This document shows, in pieces, positions 1 through 12,044 of a stretch of DNA of 64,000 nt. The stretch is taken from contig JAJUPC010000238.1 of the NCBI GenBank assembly GCA_023614405.1, forward strand, positions 434,001 to 498,000, in the 5' to 3' direction. The notes under the pieces were generated by a model that had not been told where the DNA came from, did no database searches, and saw only the letters and a list, made by a program, of their open reading frames with translations. The first letter of the stretch is position 1, and every line of letters begins with the position of its first letter. Origin of the DNA: Avena insularis (taxonomy: Eukaryota; Streptophyta; Magnoliopsida; Poales; Poaceae). The position numbers and the translations under genes are program-made.

Positions 1-1215
1 TTCTAGTATGGTGGAGAAGTGTGTTTTTAGGTTTGTGCGTAGCATTCATTATGCCGAAGATTATCAATAGAATCTTCTCGATGCTAGAATGGAAAAGAAG
101 ATCCAAGCTATAAATCTTTGGGATTCATGGTCTTAATCCAACGGTCAAAATTCAAAGTTATCCGTACACTATATAATGGTTTGTAAAGAAGACTATCAAT
201 ATAATATTCAAGATGCTAGAATGGAAAAGAAGATCCAACGACTGGAAATGTTGGGATTCGCGAGTCTTGATCCAATGGTCAATATTCAAAGTTGTTTGTA
301 CACTATATATAGTGGTAGGATCATGTAGAAGTCAACGATTATTAGCTACTAGTAAGTTGCACATGAGACTCGAGATAGTTGACGTATGACATATCATCAC
401 TATATAAAATTATAGTTTGTAAAGCACAAAAAATTATAAATTTGATCAACACCTATAAAGTATGGGTGTATATTTGTTCCTTGTACTTTGTATCATCATG
501 TGTAGAAGTCAAAGATTATTAGCTACCTGCTAACACATGAATTTTTGATAACATGGTGTAGAGAAACATGGGAGAAGATTCTAGTATGATGGAGAAGTGT
601 GTTTTGAGGTTTGTGCATAGTATTCATTATGCGAATACTATCAATAGAATCTTCTAGATGCTAGAATAGAAAAGAAGATCCAACGACTAGAAATGCAGGA
701 TTCATGAGTCTTGATCCAGCGGTCAACATTCAAAGTTATTAGTACACTATATAATGGTAAGATAAGATAAGATAATAAGATAAGATAAGATAATATACTA
801 GTAGGTTGCCGTGCCCTACGGTGTGGCTCAGATAATAGGCGTCTGCATATCATCACTATACAAAATTATAATAGGTAAAGTGGAAAAATATAAATTTGAT
901 CAACATCTATAAAGTATGGGTGTATATTTGGTTCTTCTACTTTTGTATCATCATGTGTGAAGTCAAAGATTATTAGCTACCTAACACTTGAAAATTTTGG
1001 TAACATGGTCTAGAAAGCGAGGGAGAAGATTCTAGTATGATGGAGACGTGTGTTTTGATAGGTTTATGCATAATGCATTCAACGTGTTCAAGACTATCAA
1101 TAGAATCTTCTAGATGCTAGAGCGGAAAAGAAGATCCAATGGCTGGAAATGTTGGATTCATGAGTCTCGATCCAACAGTCAATATTCAAAGTTATTCGTA
1201 CACTATATAGTGGTA
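1..1215. repeat. R1 tandem repeat array, left block
   Basis: Three diverged units begin with TTCTAGTATG near 1, 579 and 1030 (spacing about 578 and 452 bp), with a further partial copy near 190. Each unit carries the blocks GTGTGTTTT, ACTATCAATAGAATCTTCT, GAAAAGAAGATCCAA and TTGATCCAACGGTCAA, in the same order as the units at 22955-26164. The block ATATCATCACTATA near 390 and 845 recurs near 24296. AT-rich, with no credible reading frame. The family is not recognised; a non-autonomous DNA element or Helitron cluster is possible. Confidence 0.75.
758..795. repeat. GATAA microsatellite
   Basis: Short run of GATAA/TAAGA pentamers at the end of an R1 unit. Shorter runs occur at the same place in other R1 units (near 1216, 23290, 25080 and 25865), so it is part of the repeat unit that expanded here. 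Confidence 0.8.
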
Positions 1216-2619
1216 AGATAAGATGTCTAAAACATAGCTTGTGGCATCAGATCCATACTCTTGTCCTTTACTGAAAGGAACAATCTACATCGTCACTCGG
1301 AAAATTAAGAATGATATTTCTACGATATTTGGAAACTCATCAAGACATTGTTTACTACAAGAAGATGCACTGTCTACCTCCCAAAAAGACAATTAACTCA
1401 AGAGCAATCTATCATATTTACTTGTAGCTCAAGTTTGATATAATTTTATTAAATTGTCAAGATGCAAAATCTTAGCAAGAAGTTGAACTTGTTGTAAAAA
1501 CTATCGGTGGTGGTTTGTGATATATTAAATCAGCCCCCAATGGTTACCTCCAAAAAAAGTAAATCTTTCAATGCAACCTACAATTTACTTGTAGTTCAAA
1601 ATTAAACTAATTTCAATAAATCGACATAAAATCAATTTCAAGTGGGAAAAGTTAGCTATAGAATAAGTTTGAAAACTCATAAAACAGAATCATAAGTACA
1701 ACATGAGGTCCACCATATGTCTGAAATCTTGGCTTGTGGCATTAGGGTCCATATCCTTCGGACTTTGTTTACGAAAATGAACAATAATCTCATCATCACT
1801 GGAAAATTGAGAATGTTCTTTCACGATGGTTGGAAACTCACACCAGTGGTACTGATTACTACAAGAAGATGCATCCATCTACCTCTAAAGAGACATTTAA
1901 TTAAAGAAAAATCTACCGCGCTTACTTTTAGCTCAAGTTTGAGCTAATTTTTCGTTAAATTGTCAAGATGCAAAATCTTGATTAGAAAGAAGTTAAAAAC
2001 CTATTGTCAAAACTCTCGGTTGTTTTCTGATATATTAACTGAGCCCCAATGGGTACACCTCCAAAAGTTTTTGTAATTCTTTAGAAGCAACCTACAATAA
2101 TTTAGTTGTTGTAGTTCAAGTTTGACCAAATTTGATAAATATAGGCATGAAGTCATTCAAGTGGGGCAAGTTAATTAGCTACATCCGGAGTTTGAAAACT
2201 CATAAAACATGAGAATCATAAGTAAAACACGTTGGTCCACTTAATATGTCTAAAAGCTTGGCTTATGCGGGATCCATATTCTTGGACTTTCTTTACATAA
2301 AGAACCATCTCTTCATCACTCAAAAACTGAGGATTTTCTTTCCTCATAGTTAGAAACTCACATCGATGACATTGTTTACTAGAAGAAGATGCCCATCTAC
2401 CTCTGCAAAATACATTTAATTTAAGAGCAATCTATCAACACTTGTAGCTCAAGTTTCATCCAATTTACGTTAAATCGACAAGAAGTCCTTTGAAGTGTGC
2501 AAAGTTTGCTAGGACGAAGCTTCAAAAATCCTAGTATAAAAACTTGGGCATTACGTATAAGAAACCGTTGGTCCAGTTTGTGTGATAATTGGGGTGGTTG
2601 CATTTTCTTTTAACTATGG
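1216..2619. repeat. R2 tandem repeat array, left block
   Basis: Units begin at ATGTCTAAAAC (1223), ATGTCTGAAATC (1717) and ATGTCTAAAAGC (2246), about 494 and 529 bp apart. Each contains CTTGTGGCAT or a variant, then an ACAAGAAGATG block, a TCAAGATGCAAAATCTT block and a CATAAA block. The last unit is partial and runs into AT-rich sequence up to the TAGGT target site of element E. The short open frames here are not conserved between units, so I treat the region as non-coding. Confidence 0.75.
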
Positions 2620-2624
2620 TAGGT
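2620..2624. repeat. TSD TAGGT, left copy (element E)
   Basis: TAGGT immediately precedes the LTR start at 2625 and is repeated at 22955-22959 right after the LTR end. Joining the two flanks gives ATGGTAGGTCTCATAGGAG, which matches the R1 unit near 25105, so it reconstructs an uninterrupted pre-insertion site. Confidence 0.9.
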
Positions 2625-2970
2625 TGAAACGTTACAAATGTATCCATAATTTTTGATGTTCCATGCTTGGTTTTATCTACTTTCTTATGTTTTGTCCACA
2701 CTTTGGAGTACTTTCTATACACTTTCTTGGGTAACCTATTAACAAGAGTCACTCTGTTTTGCTGTTTCTAACATTTTTGGTTCCAGGAAAGTCGAAAATG
2801 AATATTCTTGGAATTGGACAGGACAAAAGCCAAAGTCAATTTTTCACCGAGAGGACACAGATCCAATCTGAGGCGGAGAGGGGCCGAGGCGCCACACCAC
2901 TGGCAGCGGCAGCCCGGACCACGCCAGGTAGTGGTCAGCGCCTCAGGCACCCCTCGGCCTCCCTTTCGCC

Positions 2971-2977
2971 TATAAGA
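2971..2977 (+). promoter_or_regulatory. Likely TATA box of element E 5' LTR
   Basis: TATAAGA follows a C-rich stretch (CTTTCGCC) and precedes GC-rich sequence ending in AAACCCTAAG, the usual U3/R layout in this LTR type. The same motif is at 15424-15430 in the 3' LTR. Confidence 0.5.
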
Positions 2978-3782
2978 TGCCTCCGTCCCGAAACCCTAAG
3001 TACCATCAAAATTCCACGAAGAGTGCAGGCCGCCATGATCTCCATCCCTAGATCGGGAGGATCTAAAGCTCTTCTGCACCCTACAGGGAGGAGAACTCAC
3101 CGAGGCCTTGTTCATCACCATGCAAGCCTCAGATGTGATGCATGAGTAGTTCATCCTTGGACTACTGGTCCATGTAGTAGCTAGATGGCTGGTTCTTCTC
3201 CTTTGTGCTATCATGTTTAGATCTTGTGAGCTCCGTTCATGATCAAGATCATCTATTTGTAATTCTACATGTTGTGTTTGTGGGGATCCGATGGATATTA
3301 AGATGCTATTTCAGATTGATTATTAATTCTATCATGTCTTTGTTATTTATGATCTTGCATGCTTTAGTTGTTAGTAGCTATCTTGGCCAAGTAGATGCTA
3401 GCAACTCCAGAGTTAATGTTATGCTCGATGGTGGGTTCATGCCTCTAGTAATGGGAAAGTGGCAATCTCTAAGGTACTAGATGTCTTGTTGCTACTAGGA
3501 GAAAACAACAATCCTTTGTTCATAGAACCATCATATTGTTTACTTTACCAATCGTAATACAATTATCATTGCTTGCAACTTAATCTTTGAGGGGTTTGGA
3601 TGATAACTTTGAAGGTGGATTATTAGTCATAGATGCGGTTGGATTACGGTCTATGTATAATGTTGTAATGCCCAATCAAATCTCAAAGGAGTCAAGATGT
3701 TTAGTATATGCATGTATGATTTCTCGATGTTTGTCAATTGCCCCGCTGTAATTTGTTCACCCAACATGTCATCTATCTTAAG

Positions 3783-3787
3783 GAGAG
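3783..3787. repeat. TSD GAGAG, left copy (element D)
   Basis: GAGAG precedes TGATGACCC at 3788 and recurs at 10956-10960 directly after the other LTR end GACGTATCA. Confidence 0.9.
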
Positions 3788-5255
3788 TGATGACCCACAA
3801 GTATAGGGGGTGTATCGAAGTATTTTCGATAAGTAAGAGTGTCGAACAGCGAGGAGCGAAGGTCTTTGGCTAGTGGCTAGGGCAGAATTCTCTGTAAATA
3901 CTTAGCAAACAAATTTTCGGGGTTTTGATAATGCAGTAAATAAAGTACGAGTAAATAAAAGACAATAAGAATAAATGCAGCAAGTGGCCCAATCCTTTCT
4001 TTAGCAAAGGACAAGCCGGTTGTATTACTTAAGATGACCAAACATTCTCGAGGACACACGGGAATATAAATCAAGTCTTTTCGCTTCATGTAGTTGATTA
4101 ATCTTCTTTAGTTTGCTAAGTGTTGTGTGGGTGAACTTTGTGCTAATGTACCGACCTTCCTAGGACTAATACATACTTGTGATTATACCCCTTGCAAGCA
4201 TCCACAAGTACAAGAAAGTAATTAAGGTAGAAACCTAACCACAAATTTAAACTCTAAGACCCTGACATCCCTTGTGCAATGGTTTCCTAACGGGGTTCAG
4301 GTTTACGTAACTGCAACCCCTACGATTAGTAGCCAAATACACAATGCATTCCCTAGGCCCATATAGGTGAAGTGTCATGTAGTCGGCGTTCACATGACAC
4401 CACTAAGTAAATACACAAAACTTAAATATCAAACTCTGAATCTTTCTCAACACAATTCCACTACTAACAACATGACTTCTCCCATGTCCTCAATAACAAA
4501 ATGAACTACTCACAAGACATCATGATCAGCGATGAAATAATGATGTATAAAAATCTTAACATAAACAATAATTCAATGTTACACTCAATAGCATCAACTA
4601 CAAAGAGTAATCAACACCGAGAAAGTTTCCCCTTAGAACTATGCAAGATTCAACCAAATTGTTACATCGGTATGGAGGTGGTGATGATGGTGCTGGTGGA
4701 GATTATGGTGGTGGTGATGATGATGATCCCGTTAAAGTCCAGCTTGATGGTGGTGTTGATGGCGATGATCTCCTCTCTCCGGGAAGGAATTCCCCAGGTA
4801 GAATTCTGTTTGCCGGAGAGATCTTTCTCTCTCGGTGTTTTCCGCCCCTTGAGGCTGAATCTTTCTATGGTGGCTCCCGAGCCTTAGGGTTTCGGGAGGA
4901 TAATATCGCCTAGGAGAGCGGAGTGGACAGGCGTCCACACCACACAGTGGCGCGACCTAGGGTGGCCAGCGCCAGTGGTGTGGGCCCTGTGGCCATCTCC
5001 ACTTCCCTCAGCTTTCTTCGTCATCTAGAAAAATAGGATTTTCCATGTATTTTCCCGGATTTTCTGATCTTCGCGAATTTTGCCTCCAAGCAGCACATTT
5101 TCCATCAGAATCCTGACTGCAGCGGTCCATGCTCCAAAAGTTATCAACCATGCAAAAACAGATGAAATAACATAAGTATCATCTCTTAATATGAAATATA
5201 TCAGCGAATAACGATGAAATTATGATATAGAAAAGTGATGCAAATGGACGTATCA
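3788..5255 (-). repeat. Element D 3' LTR (left copy)
   Basis: About 1468 bp, paired with 9453-10955. It contains a GGTGATGAT-rich stretch near 4675-4735 and the TTTTCCATGTATTTTCCCGG block near 5040. The frames at 4501-4887 and 5201-5653 fall in or across the LTR and have no counterpart in the other copy, so they are not genes. Confidence 0.92.
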
Positions 5256-5270
5256 ACTCCCCCAAGCTTA
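5256..5270 (-). other. Element D polypurine tract
   Basis: On the minus strand this reads TAAGCTTGGGGGAGT directly before the LTR start TGATACGTCC. It is the expected plus-strand primer site, and the AAGCTTGGG core is shared with the tracts of B and E. Confidence 0.85.
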
Positions 5271-8200
5271 GACTTCCTTGTCCCCAAGCGACTGAACTCT
5301 ATAAACATGACCTCAGGTTTATGGGTGAAGAGTCGATAAAAAGAATACACAAGAAGCACCACATTCATCAATAAATAAGTCATAATAGAAGACAACTCAC
5401 TATTATATAACTTAACTTGCAATAAGTAAAGGAAACATAGTAAAGATACATAAAGTAAATCATAATAGGTAATGGCAAACTTAGCTCTCGGTCGAAGGAT
5501 AGTTGACAATTTGCTGGAGTTCACAAATAACTGATTTTCAAAGATGGCTTTCAAAGTAGTAGACACTAAGATAAGATCAAAGTGCAAAACAAGGAACATA
5601 AGAAACATGATTGAATAAATCATCATATGAATGAATGAAACACAACAACTCAAAATACTTGCTGAGATAGAAGGAATAGGTTTCTTGACTCAACTAAAAG
5701 GTAAAAGAAAGCCCCTTCGCAGAGGGAAGCAGGGATTTCAAGTTTCATAAAGAGCTTCTAAAAATTATGGTACTTATTAGCTTTCAGCTCTCATTGCCCC
5801 TATCATAGGCATCTTTAGGTGGTTAAGGTTAAAGTGATCAAATATGAGGATATGCTTGACAAGTTGCAAGTTGAAAATATCATGTCCCTTGAATACGAGG
5901 ACTCCTCATCTACTCAAGTTTAGTCACCTTGATGCAAGTTCTTGTCATAGTAAGTACATGTGTATCATAGAAAACCGCCAATGGGGTACCCCTTGCCCGA
6001 TGATACGGAAGAATCCCCATATCAAAATGACAAGGCAAGCAGACAACAAGCATCTCAGCAATCTTCTTATTTACCATGGGAATATGGTGCCTTTTTCTCT
6101 CTTTCCTCTTTTCTCATCTTTTTTTCTTTTTCTCTTTTTCTCAATCTCTATCTCTTTTCTCTTTTTTATAAGAAGAATGCTTCATAGATGCTCCTTATAG
6201 TTCTGACTGCAGGTTTCCACCATGACATCATGGATTAGACCGCTGACCTAGGTGTTTCTCTAACACACATACATAACTCCATGGACTTACAAGCTCCCTT
6301 TCATTTCACACGACGACATCCATAGACAAAAGAACATGATATCAACTAGGTACAAAGTCTTGGTGCAATGTTAAGCGTTCCCCATGACAACATGGTTCTG
6401 CTAATTCACAACTTACAAAGTCAAGCATATACGCAACATAGATGGGCACAATGGTTCAAGTTTATTAAGTGCAAGAAAGTAAAGTGTGCCATCAAGTTCG
6501 TGAGAGCTTTAATCACTAATTTTCACATAACAAGTTTAATTTGGAAGGTAGATAAAAACATGAATTTACATGGAATAGCAATAGTGCTAATAGGTAGATA
6601 TGGTGGACATAAATGGCATAGGTTTTGGTTTAAGGATTGGATGCACGAGAAGAATTACCTCTTAGTACAGGTTTTTGGCTAGCAAGGCTGGGTAGCAAGC
6701 ATAAGAGTTGAAGAAACAAACATACAAGTGATAAAACAAAATGCAATCTTCCTCAAAAGCACAAAAGATCTTAACTAGAGAATACTAAACTTATGAGAAA
6801 ATCAAGAAAGAAGGATGATGAAATTATATTTCCTTAAGAGTACTTTTATCTTTTTATTCAATTCTCAAAATAGTGTTGCTACTGATCGAGCCAGATTTGC
6901 CAAAACCAACTAGATTAACTCAATGATCCCAGAGTGATACCAATACTAACAACAAGATCAATCAAATAACCATGAATTGAAAATTAAAATAAGATATACA
7001 AAAGTGTAAATGCTAGAACTTCTCATTAATATTCCATAAGCAACTCACACCAAGGGATACATAGATATCTAACAAGAGGGAGACACTTGCATAATGCAAA
7101 CCATCCTACATGATAACTTCTCTATTCATGATATGGATCTACTAAAAGGTAAAAGGTAGAAGATAGTGATGTGATCTGCGGCACTCCCCAAGCTTGGAAC
7201 AAGCGAAGGGATGCCAAAACGATAATGAATTACTCCTTCGGTGGTGGTGGTATTCTCTCTATGAGCTTTTTGATTAGTTTCCCCAAGTCCTCAATCTCGA
7301 AGGTGAGATTATGAATCAACTATGAGTTTTTCTCAATGCGGCTCATGATCATGTCGGGTTGAGAATTCTAGCTCTTGCGATTCTTTCCCCACTCTTCCTC
7401 CTTGAAGTCTTCTTTTCTGCATGGCTAGAGCGAGGCAAATCCCAATTGGAGGTAGTTTCTCCTTGGGCATATTCTGGTATTGATGCTCATGGATAAGGGT
7501 ATGGAAAGGATTCTTAGTGCGTGGAGGAAGTGGCAAGTGGAGCCAAAGAGTGACATGGAGTTTCCCTCCGATTGACATCCGTCCGATCCTTGATCCTGGC
7601 AGGTTTTGCCAACACTCTAATGCTTGCAATGGTAGTGCCGGTGTGTGGATGTTGGCTTTGCTTTGCCTCCTCTTCATCTTCACTCTTGATCTCCTTCTCC
7701 TGCCGGGGTCTTGGAGATCTTCCTCCATAGGGTCCTTTCCCTTATCCTTGGCGGACACCATTGTGCTTCTAACTTTCAAGAATAGTTCTGGCGAAAGCGG
7801 TCAAGCGAAAACCACAGGAGAACACGATACTACGAACCTCGGGGATCCAGGGATTATATATTCTGAGTTTACAACCAAAGGAAAGTCTTTGGGAGAAAGC
7901 GGGTGGAGTCGGCCACCCACACCACCTATTTGGCCAGCGGCCGGGGGCTGCGCCAGGTGGTGTGAGCCACCACGGCTTGTTTTCGTCCCTCTTCGCTCGT
8001 AGCTTTCCTTGTTGGATAAAAACTACAAAAATTTAACTGGATAGAATTTTCGTGGAACTTTTCTTACCAGAACTGTTACCTATTCGAAAACAGACTCTGC
8101 AGGTCTCTAAATTTGGCATTTGGTAGATTCTTACAGAGTCACCACTTGGATAACATCAATATCTTCATCTTCATACACTTATTGCTCGAGTCATGAAACC

Positions 8201-8570
8201 CCTCACTTTCTTATTCGCCATTTTCTCCATTAACACGAAAAATTCTTTCAAACAAACTTCACCCATTTCTCATAAGCAACAATAGTGTAAGCGAGGTAAT
8301 ACACCTTTTAAAGTCCAACATCAACTGAAATCCATCAAAACATAAGCTACTGTAGCAACTCCTTCCGAAAACCGAAAAGAATTCAAAAAGGAAGTCGATT
8401 TAAAAAGCAAATGCAAGAGTGGCAAAATCATCAAAACAGACCCGACCCGGTAAAGATCAATTTTTTATAAAATCTTCTATTGCTCAAATCAAAAGTGCAA
8501 AACTAACGAAAGTTAAATAATAACACAGGCGAGAAGCACAAAAATTAGCTTAGTCAAGATTGTAAGCATT
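5271..8570 (-). other. Element D internal non-coding region
   Basis: No conserved protein is recognisable. The part from about 5750 to 6650 mirrors the 3' internal modules of B and E. The part from 7150 to 7780 contains CCCCAAGCTTGGAAC and a GGTGGTGGTATTC block, with an open frame at 7333-7779 (minus) that I cannot match. A GC-rich patch near 7900-7980 resembles LTR sequence of this group (GCCAGGTGGTGTGAGCC) and could be an embedded LTR fragment. All pol domains expected between gag and the polypurine tract are missing. Confidence 0.7.
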
Positions 8571-9338
8571 TTTAATAATAATCTGTCAAAACATAAGTTG
8601 CAATAGCTTGAGAGTCAAGACCGTAAGCATTTTTAATATTTTGAAAGTCATCAGTTCCCATAAAAGATTCAATGCATTCATAATCATAATTTATACGACT
8701 TTCTTCCTTTGTCATTCTCCCATGCTTGACATTGTCTTGAATCTGATCCGAAGATCCCATTTAGCTTCTTCTTCCATGCGAGTGAATGATCCAACACAAG
8801 AAGCATCAATAAATCCTTATCATGAAGAGAAAGCCTTGCATAAAAGTTATTGATAATAATATTGTTGGGGAGCTCATGAATGGGACATTTGAGCATTAGT
8901 AACTTCAATCTCCCCAAGCTTGAGTACTCTCTCCATCAAGAGGCCAAAAGTTGTATATTTGATTCCGATCTTTATGAATCTCACTAGGAGGATAAAACTT
9001 TGAATAAAAGAGAGGTACTCTTTCCTCCCATTCAAGAGCTTGACCATTCTTCAGCAGCTTATGCCAGTCCTCAGCTCTTCCTTTTAGTGATAATGATAAT
9101 AACTTCTTCTTTGCTTGATCTGTTGTAATACCTGCACACTTGAACAACCGCATAATTCGTGTATAAAGAGCAAATGATCACCAGGATGGACAGTTCCATC
9201 TCCAACATAATAGTTATCCATAACACGATCAATAATTCTTGTAGGTAGTTTAAAGTATCATTCTCAAGGTGGTGGTTCATCTACTACCTTAGCAGTGGTA
9301 GTAGCATTACGAAATAAGAAACTCAGCAAATTATCCAT
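8571..9338 (-). pseudogene. Element D Gag (Athila type), broken
   Basis: Gag forms the particle that packages element RNA. Read on the minus strand, an ATG at 9338 opens MDNLLSFLFRN, and the block KLPTRIIDRVMDNY follows. A frame break comes near 9150, after which the best piece (9153-8905) reads KKKLLSLSLKGRAEDWHKLL, then WEERVPLFYSKFYPP and HKDRNQIYNFWP. This is the SLxxxAxxW ... FYSKFYPP core of plant Gypsy Gag. Further pieces at 8917-8684 and 8760-8572 continue the C-terminal part in other frames (for example HELPNNIIINNFYARLS). There are at least three frameshifts. No zinc knuckle or protease follows. Position just after the PBS fits gag. Confidence 0.8.
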
Positions 9339-9423
9339 ATTGAAAATAAAGCAACTAACAGAAGTAAACAATACTCACAGTAGAAGTTTCCTTTACCGGT
9401 TCCACTCTCCAATAGCGCTTATC

Positions 9424-9441
9424 TCCTCGGCAACGGCGCTA
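9424..9441 (-). other. Element D primer binding site, tRNA-Asp
   Basis: On the minus strand this reads TAGCGCCGTTGCCGAGGA, matching the complement of the tRNA-Asp 3' end (TGGCGCCGTTGCCGGGGA) at 16 of 18 positions. It lies 11 bases inside the 5' LTR end, as in B. A tRNA-Asp primer is characteristic of Athila elements. Confidence 0.88.
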
Positions 9442-9452
9442 GAAAATAGTCT

Positions 9453-10955
9453 TGATGACCCACAAGTATAGGGGGTGTATCGCAGTATTTTCAATAAGTA
9501 AGAGTGTCGAACCCAACGAGGAGCAGAAGGTGCTGGCTAGTGGCTAGGAGCAGGAATTCTCTGTAAATACTTAGCAACCGGATTTTTAGGGGTTTTTAAT
9601 AATGCAGGTAAATAAAGTACGAGTAAATAAAAGACAATAAGAATAAATGCAGCAAGTGGCCCAATCCTTTCTTTAGCAAAGGACAAGCCGGTTGTATTAC
9701 TTAAGATGACGAAATGTTCTCGAGGACACACGGGAATATCATCAAGTGCTTTCGCTTCATGTAGTTGATTAATCTTCTTTAGTTTGCTAAGTGTTGTGTG
9801 GGTGAACCTGTGCTAATGTACCGACCTTCCTAGGACTAATACATACTTGTGATTATACCCCTTGCAAGCATCCACAAGTACAAGAAAGTAATTAAGGTAG
9901 AAACCTAACCTGACTTTAAACTCTAAGACCCTTACCTCCCTTGTGCAATGGTTTCCTAATGGGGTTCGGGGTTTATCACTCCGCAACCCCTACGATTAGT
10001 AGCCAAATACACAATGCATGCCATAGGCCCATATAGGTGAAGTGTCATGTAGTCGACCTTCACATGACACCACTAGAAGAAGTACACCAGAACTTAAATA
10101 TCAAACTATTGAATCTTTCTCAACACAATTCCACTACTAACAACATGACTTCTCCCATGTCCTCAAGAACAAAACGAACTACTCACAAGACATCATATGG
10201 ACCATGATTAGAGATGAAATAATGATGTATAACAATCTGAACATAAACAATAATTCAACGGTTCACTCAATAGCATCAACTACAAAGAGTAATCAACACC
10301 AGGAAAGTTTCCCCTAAGAACTATGCAAGATTCAACCCAATTGTTACAGTGGTATGGAGGTGGTGATGATGGTGCTGGTGGAGATGATGGTGGTGGTGAT
10401 GATGATGATGATCCCGATGAAGTCCAGCTTGATGGTGGTGTTAATGGCGATGATCTCCCCTCTCCGGGAAGGAATTCCCCGGCAGAATTCTGTCTGCGGG
10501 AGAGATCTTTCTCTCTCGGTGTGTTCGCTTGAATGGCGCAATCTTCTGTGGTTGCTCCCTGAGTCTTAGGGTTCGGGAGGATATCTCATGGAGAGCCAGG
10601 GGTGGACCAGGGCGGCCACACCACCTGGTGGCGCGACCTAGGGTGACCCGCGCCAGGGGGTGGTGTGCCCCCCCTGTGGCCCATCTCCACTTCCCCTTCT
10701 GCCCCTTCTGGCTTTCTTCGTCTTCTGGAAAAATAGGATTTTCCATGTATTTTCCCGGATTTTCTGATCTTCACGAATTTTGCCTCCAAGCAGCACCTTT
10801 TCTATCAGAATCCTGACTGTAGCGGTCCATGCTCCCAAAGTCACCAACCATGCAAAAACAGATGAAATAACATAAGTATCATCTCTTAATATGAAATATA
10901 TCAATGAATAATAGTAAATTATGATATAGAATAGTGATGCAAAATGGACGTATCA
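9453..10955 (-). repeat. Element D 5' LTR (right copy)
   Basis: About 1503 bp, direct counterpart of 3788-5255. Differences include many single-base gaps and a longer GGTGATGAT tract near 10354-10440. Right end GACGTATCA is followed by the TSD GAGAG. Confidence 0.92.
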
Positions 10956-10960
10956 GAGAG

Positions 10961-11343
10961 CCACCACTAGTGAACTATGGACCCCGGTCCTTTCTTTTAC
11001 CATCAATATACAATTGTTTACTGCTTTCTGTTTACTTTCTACAAACTATTACTTTCTTCCACACAATACGTTTAATCCTTTGTTTTCAGGAAAACCAGTG
11101 AGATTGACAACCTCACTGTAAGTTGGGGCAAAGTTCTGTGGTTGTGTTGTGCAGGTTTCCACATTGCTGCTGGCGCCGGTAGTGCGCCCTGCCAAAGTCC
11201 ATCTAGCAACACCTTGGAGGTGTTTCCTTGCTCCTACTGGTTCGATAAACCTTGGTTTCATAACTAAGGGAAAACTTGCTGCTGTGCTCATCATACCTTC
11301 TTCTTGGGGTTCCCCAACGAGCTTGATATATTTTGGGCCATCA
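10961..11343 (+). repeat. Element E 5' LTR, second part
   Basis: Continues the E LTR after D and ends TTTTGGGCCATCA, the same end as the 3' LTR at 22954. A PBS remnant (TAGCAGATTCTTGGGA, about 11355-11370) follows. It has lost most of the tRNA-Asp match but keeps the AAGGTCA that follows the PBS in this group. Confidence 0.88.
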
Positions 11344-11564
11344 AGGACTTTTTCTAGCAGATTCTTGGGAGTCAAGGTCATCTTCTGAGGTGTCTCTCAT
11401 AACCAATCTATTTACTTTGTTTTATTTATTTTGCTTAGTTTATTTTTGCTTTGTTTGCTTGTTTCTTCATCAAAAAACACATAAAGAAATTAGTTATACT
11501 AGTTTGCTTTCTTTATCAAAAACACACAAAAAATTATTATTAGTTCGCACTTCAAGTTGTTTTT

Positions 11565-12044
11565 ATGTCTAGCATTGCTCCAATCACTATGTCACCTGAG
11601 GAAATGATTTTCACTTTTAAACAAGGAATTGAAGAGAGTTTCAAAGAAGCTTGGTCTAGAATCTCTGATCTACATGAAATAACTGAACCTAAAATGACTC
11701 AAAGCTTGTTCCTTAGTAGTTTTTACCTTGGAATTGCTATGTGCTATAGATATGCTTTGGATGCTGTAGTGGGAGGAGATTTCCTCCAATGCAATGAGGA
11801 TGGTGCTTTTAATGCCATAAAGAAGTTGGTCTTTACTTACAACTTGCCTAGCAAATCTGATTCTTCCTTCATAAACAGATTTGCTAGATTGAATACTCTT
11901 GAGACCAGCACTGCTAGTTTGAAAGATTGCTATAATACACTTAGAGAGCATCATGACTATGTTCCAATAAATTACGAACCCTCAAAATGGCTTCCCACAG
12001 TAAAGATTGCTATAAATAGTGAAACTTTTCATGCTCATTTGTGA
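11565..12044 (+). pseudogene. Element E Gag-like protein (Athila type)
   Basis: A 159-residue frame starting MSSIAPITMSPEEM. The segment GIEESFKEAWSRISDL, then FLSSFYLGIAM and LDAVVGGDFLQ followed by AFNAIKKL, matches the C-terminal Gag core of Athila elements (the ESxxEAWxRFxxL ... FYxGL ... LDAAAGG ... AxxLIE pattern). The N-terminal half of Gag is absent, so it is shorter than family Gags of about 400-600 residues. The frame runs towards a protease-like tail (YVPINYEPSKWLPTVKIAI). The start is the first ATG after the leader, about 220 bp beyond the LTR. The element has no pol, so any product would act only with a helper. Confidence 0.75.

Larger units (their letters stand above)
2625..3787 (+). 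repeat. Element E 5' LTR, first part
   Basis: Starts TGAAACGTTAC, a variant of TGATACGTTGC at the 3' LTR (15100). It is interrupted at 3787 by element D and resumes at 10961. The sequence AAGGAGAG before D continues as CCACCACTAGTG after D, exactly as uninterrupted in the 3' LTR near 22570. Short open frames such as 2759-3145 lie wholly in the LTR and are not genes. Confidence 0.9.
3788..10955 (-). mobile_element. Athila-type non-autonomous retrotransposon D, reverse orientation
   Basis: A 7.2-kb element inserted in the 5' LTR of E. On the minus strand the order is 5' LTR (10955 to 9453), PBS for tRNA-Asp (9441 to 9424), broken gag (9338 to 8571), a long non-coding stretch, polypurine tract (5270 to 5256) and 3' LTR (5255 to 3788). 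The LTRs open TGATACGTCCAT on the minus strand and end GGGTCATCA. No pol domains are present. Part of the 3' internal region (about 5750-6650) is the reverse complement of sequence in B (around 19200-20000) and E, so these elements share a non-coding module. Confidence 0.92.

Noticed and set aside
758..795. Telomere-like or regulatory GATA cluster
   Set aside because: Plain GATAA microsatellite at the end of an R1 unit; the plant telomere repeat is TTTAGGG.
350..830. Helitron 3' end (ACTAGT plus hairpin, read on the minus strand)
   Set aside because: ACTAGTAGGTTGCCGTGCCCTACGG resembles a reverse Helitron end, but pairing is poor and no matching 5' end with an A/T target was found, so it is not annotated as such.
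5201..5653. Minus-strand 150-residue frame rich in Leu/Phe/Tyr
   Set aside because: It crosses the LTR end and polypurine tract of D and is not open in the related modules of B or E.
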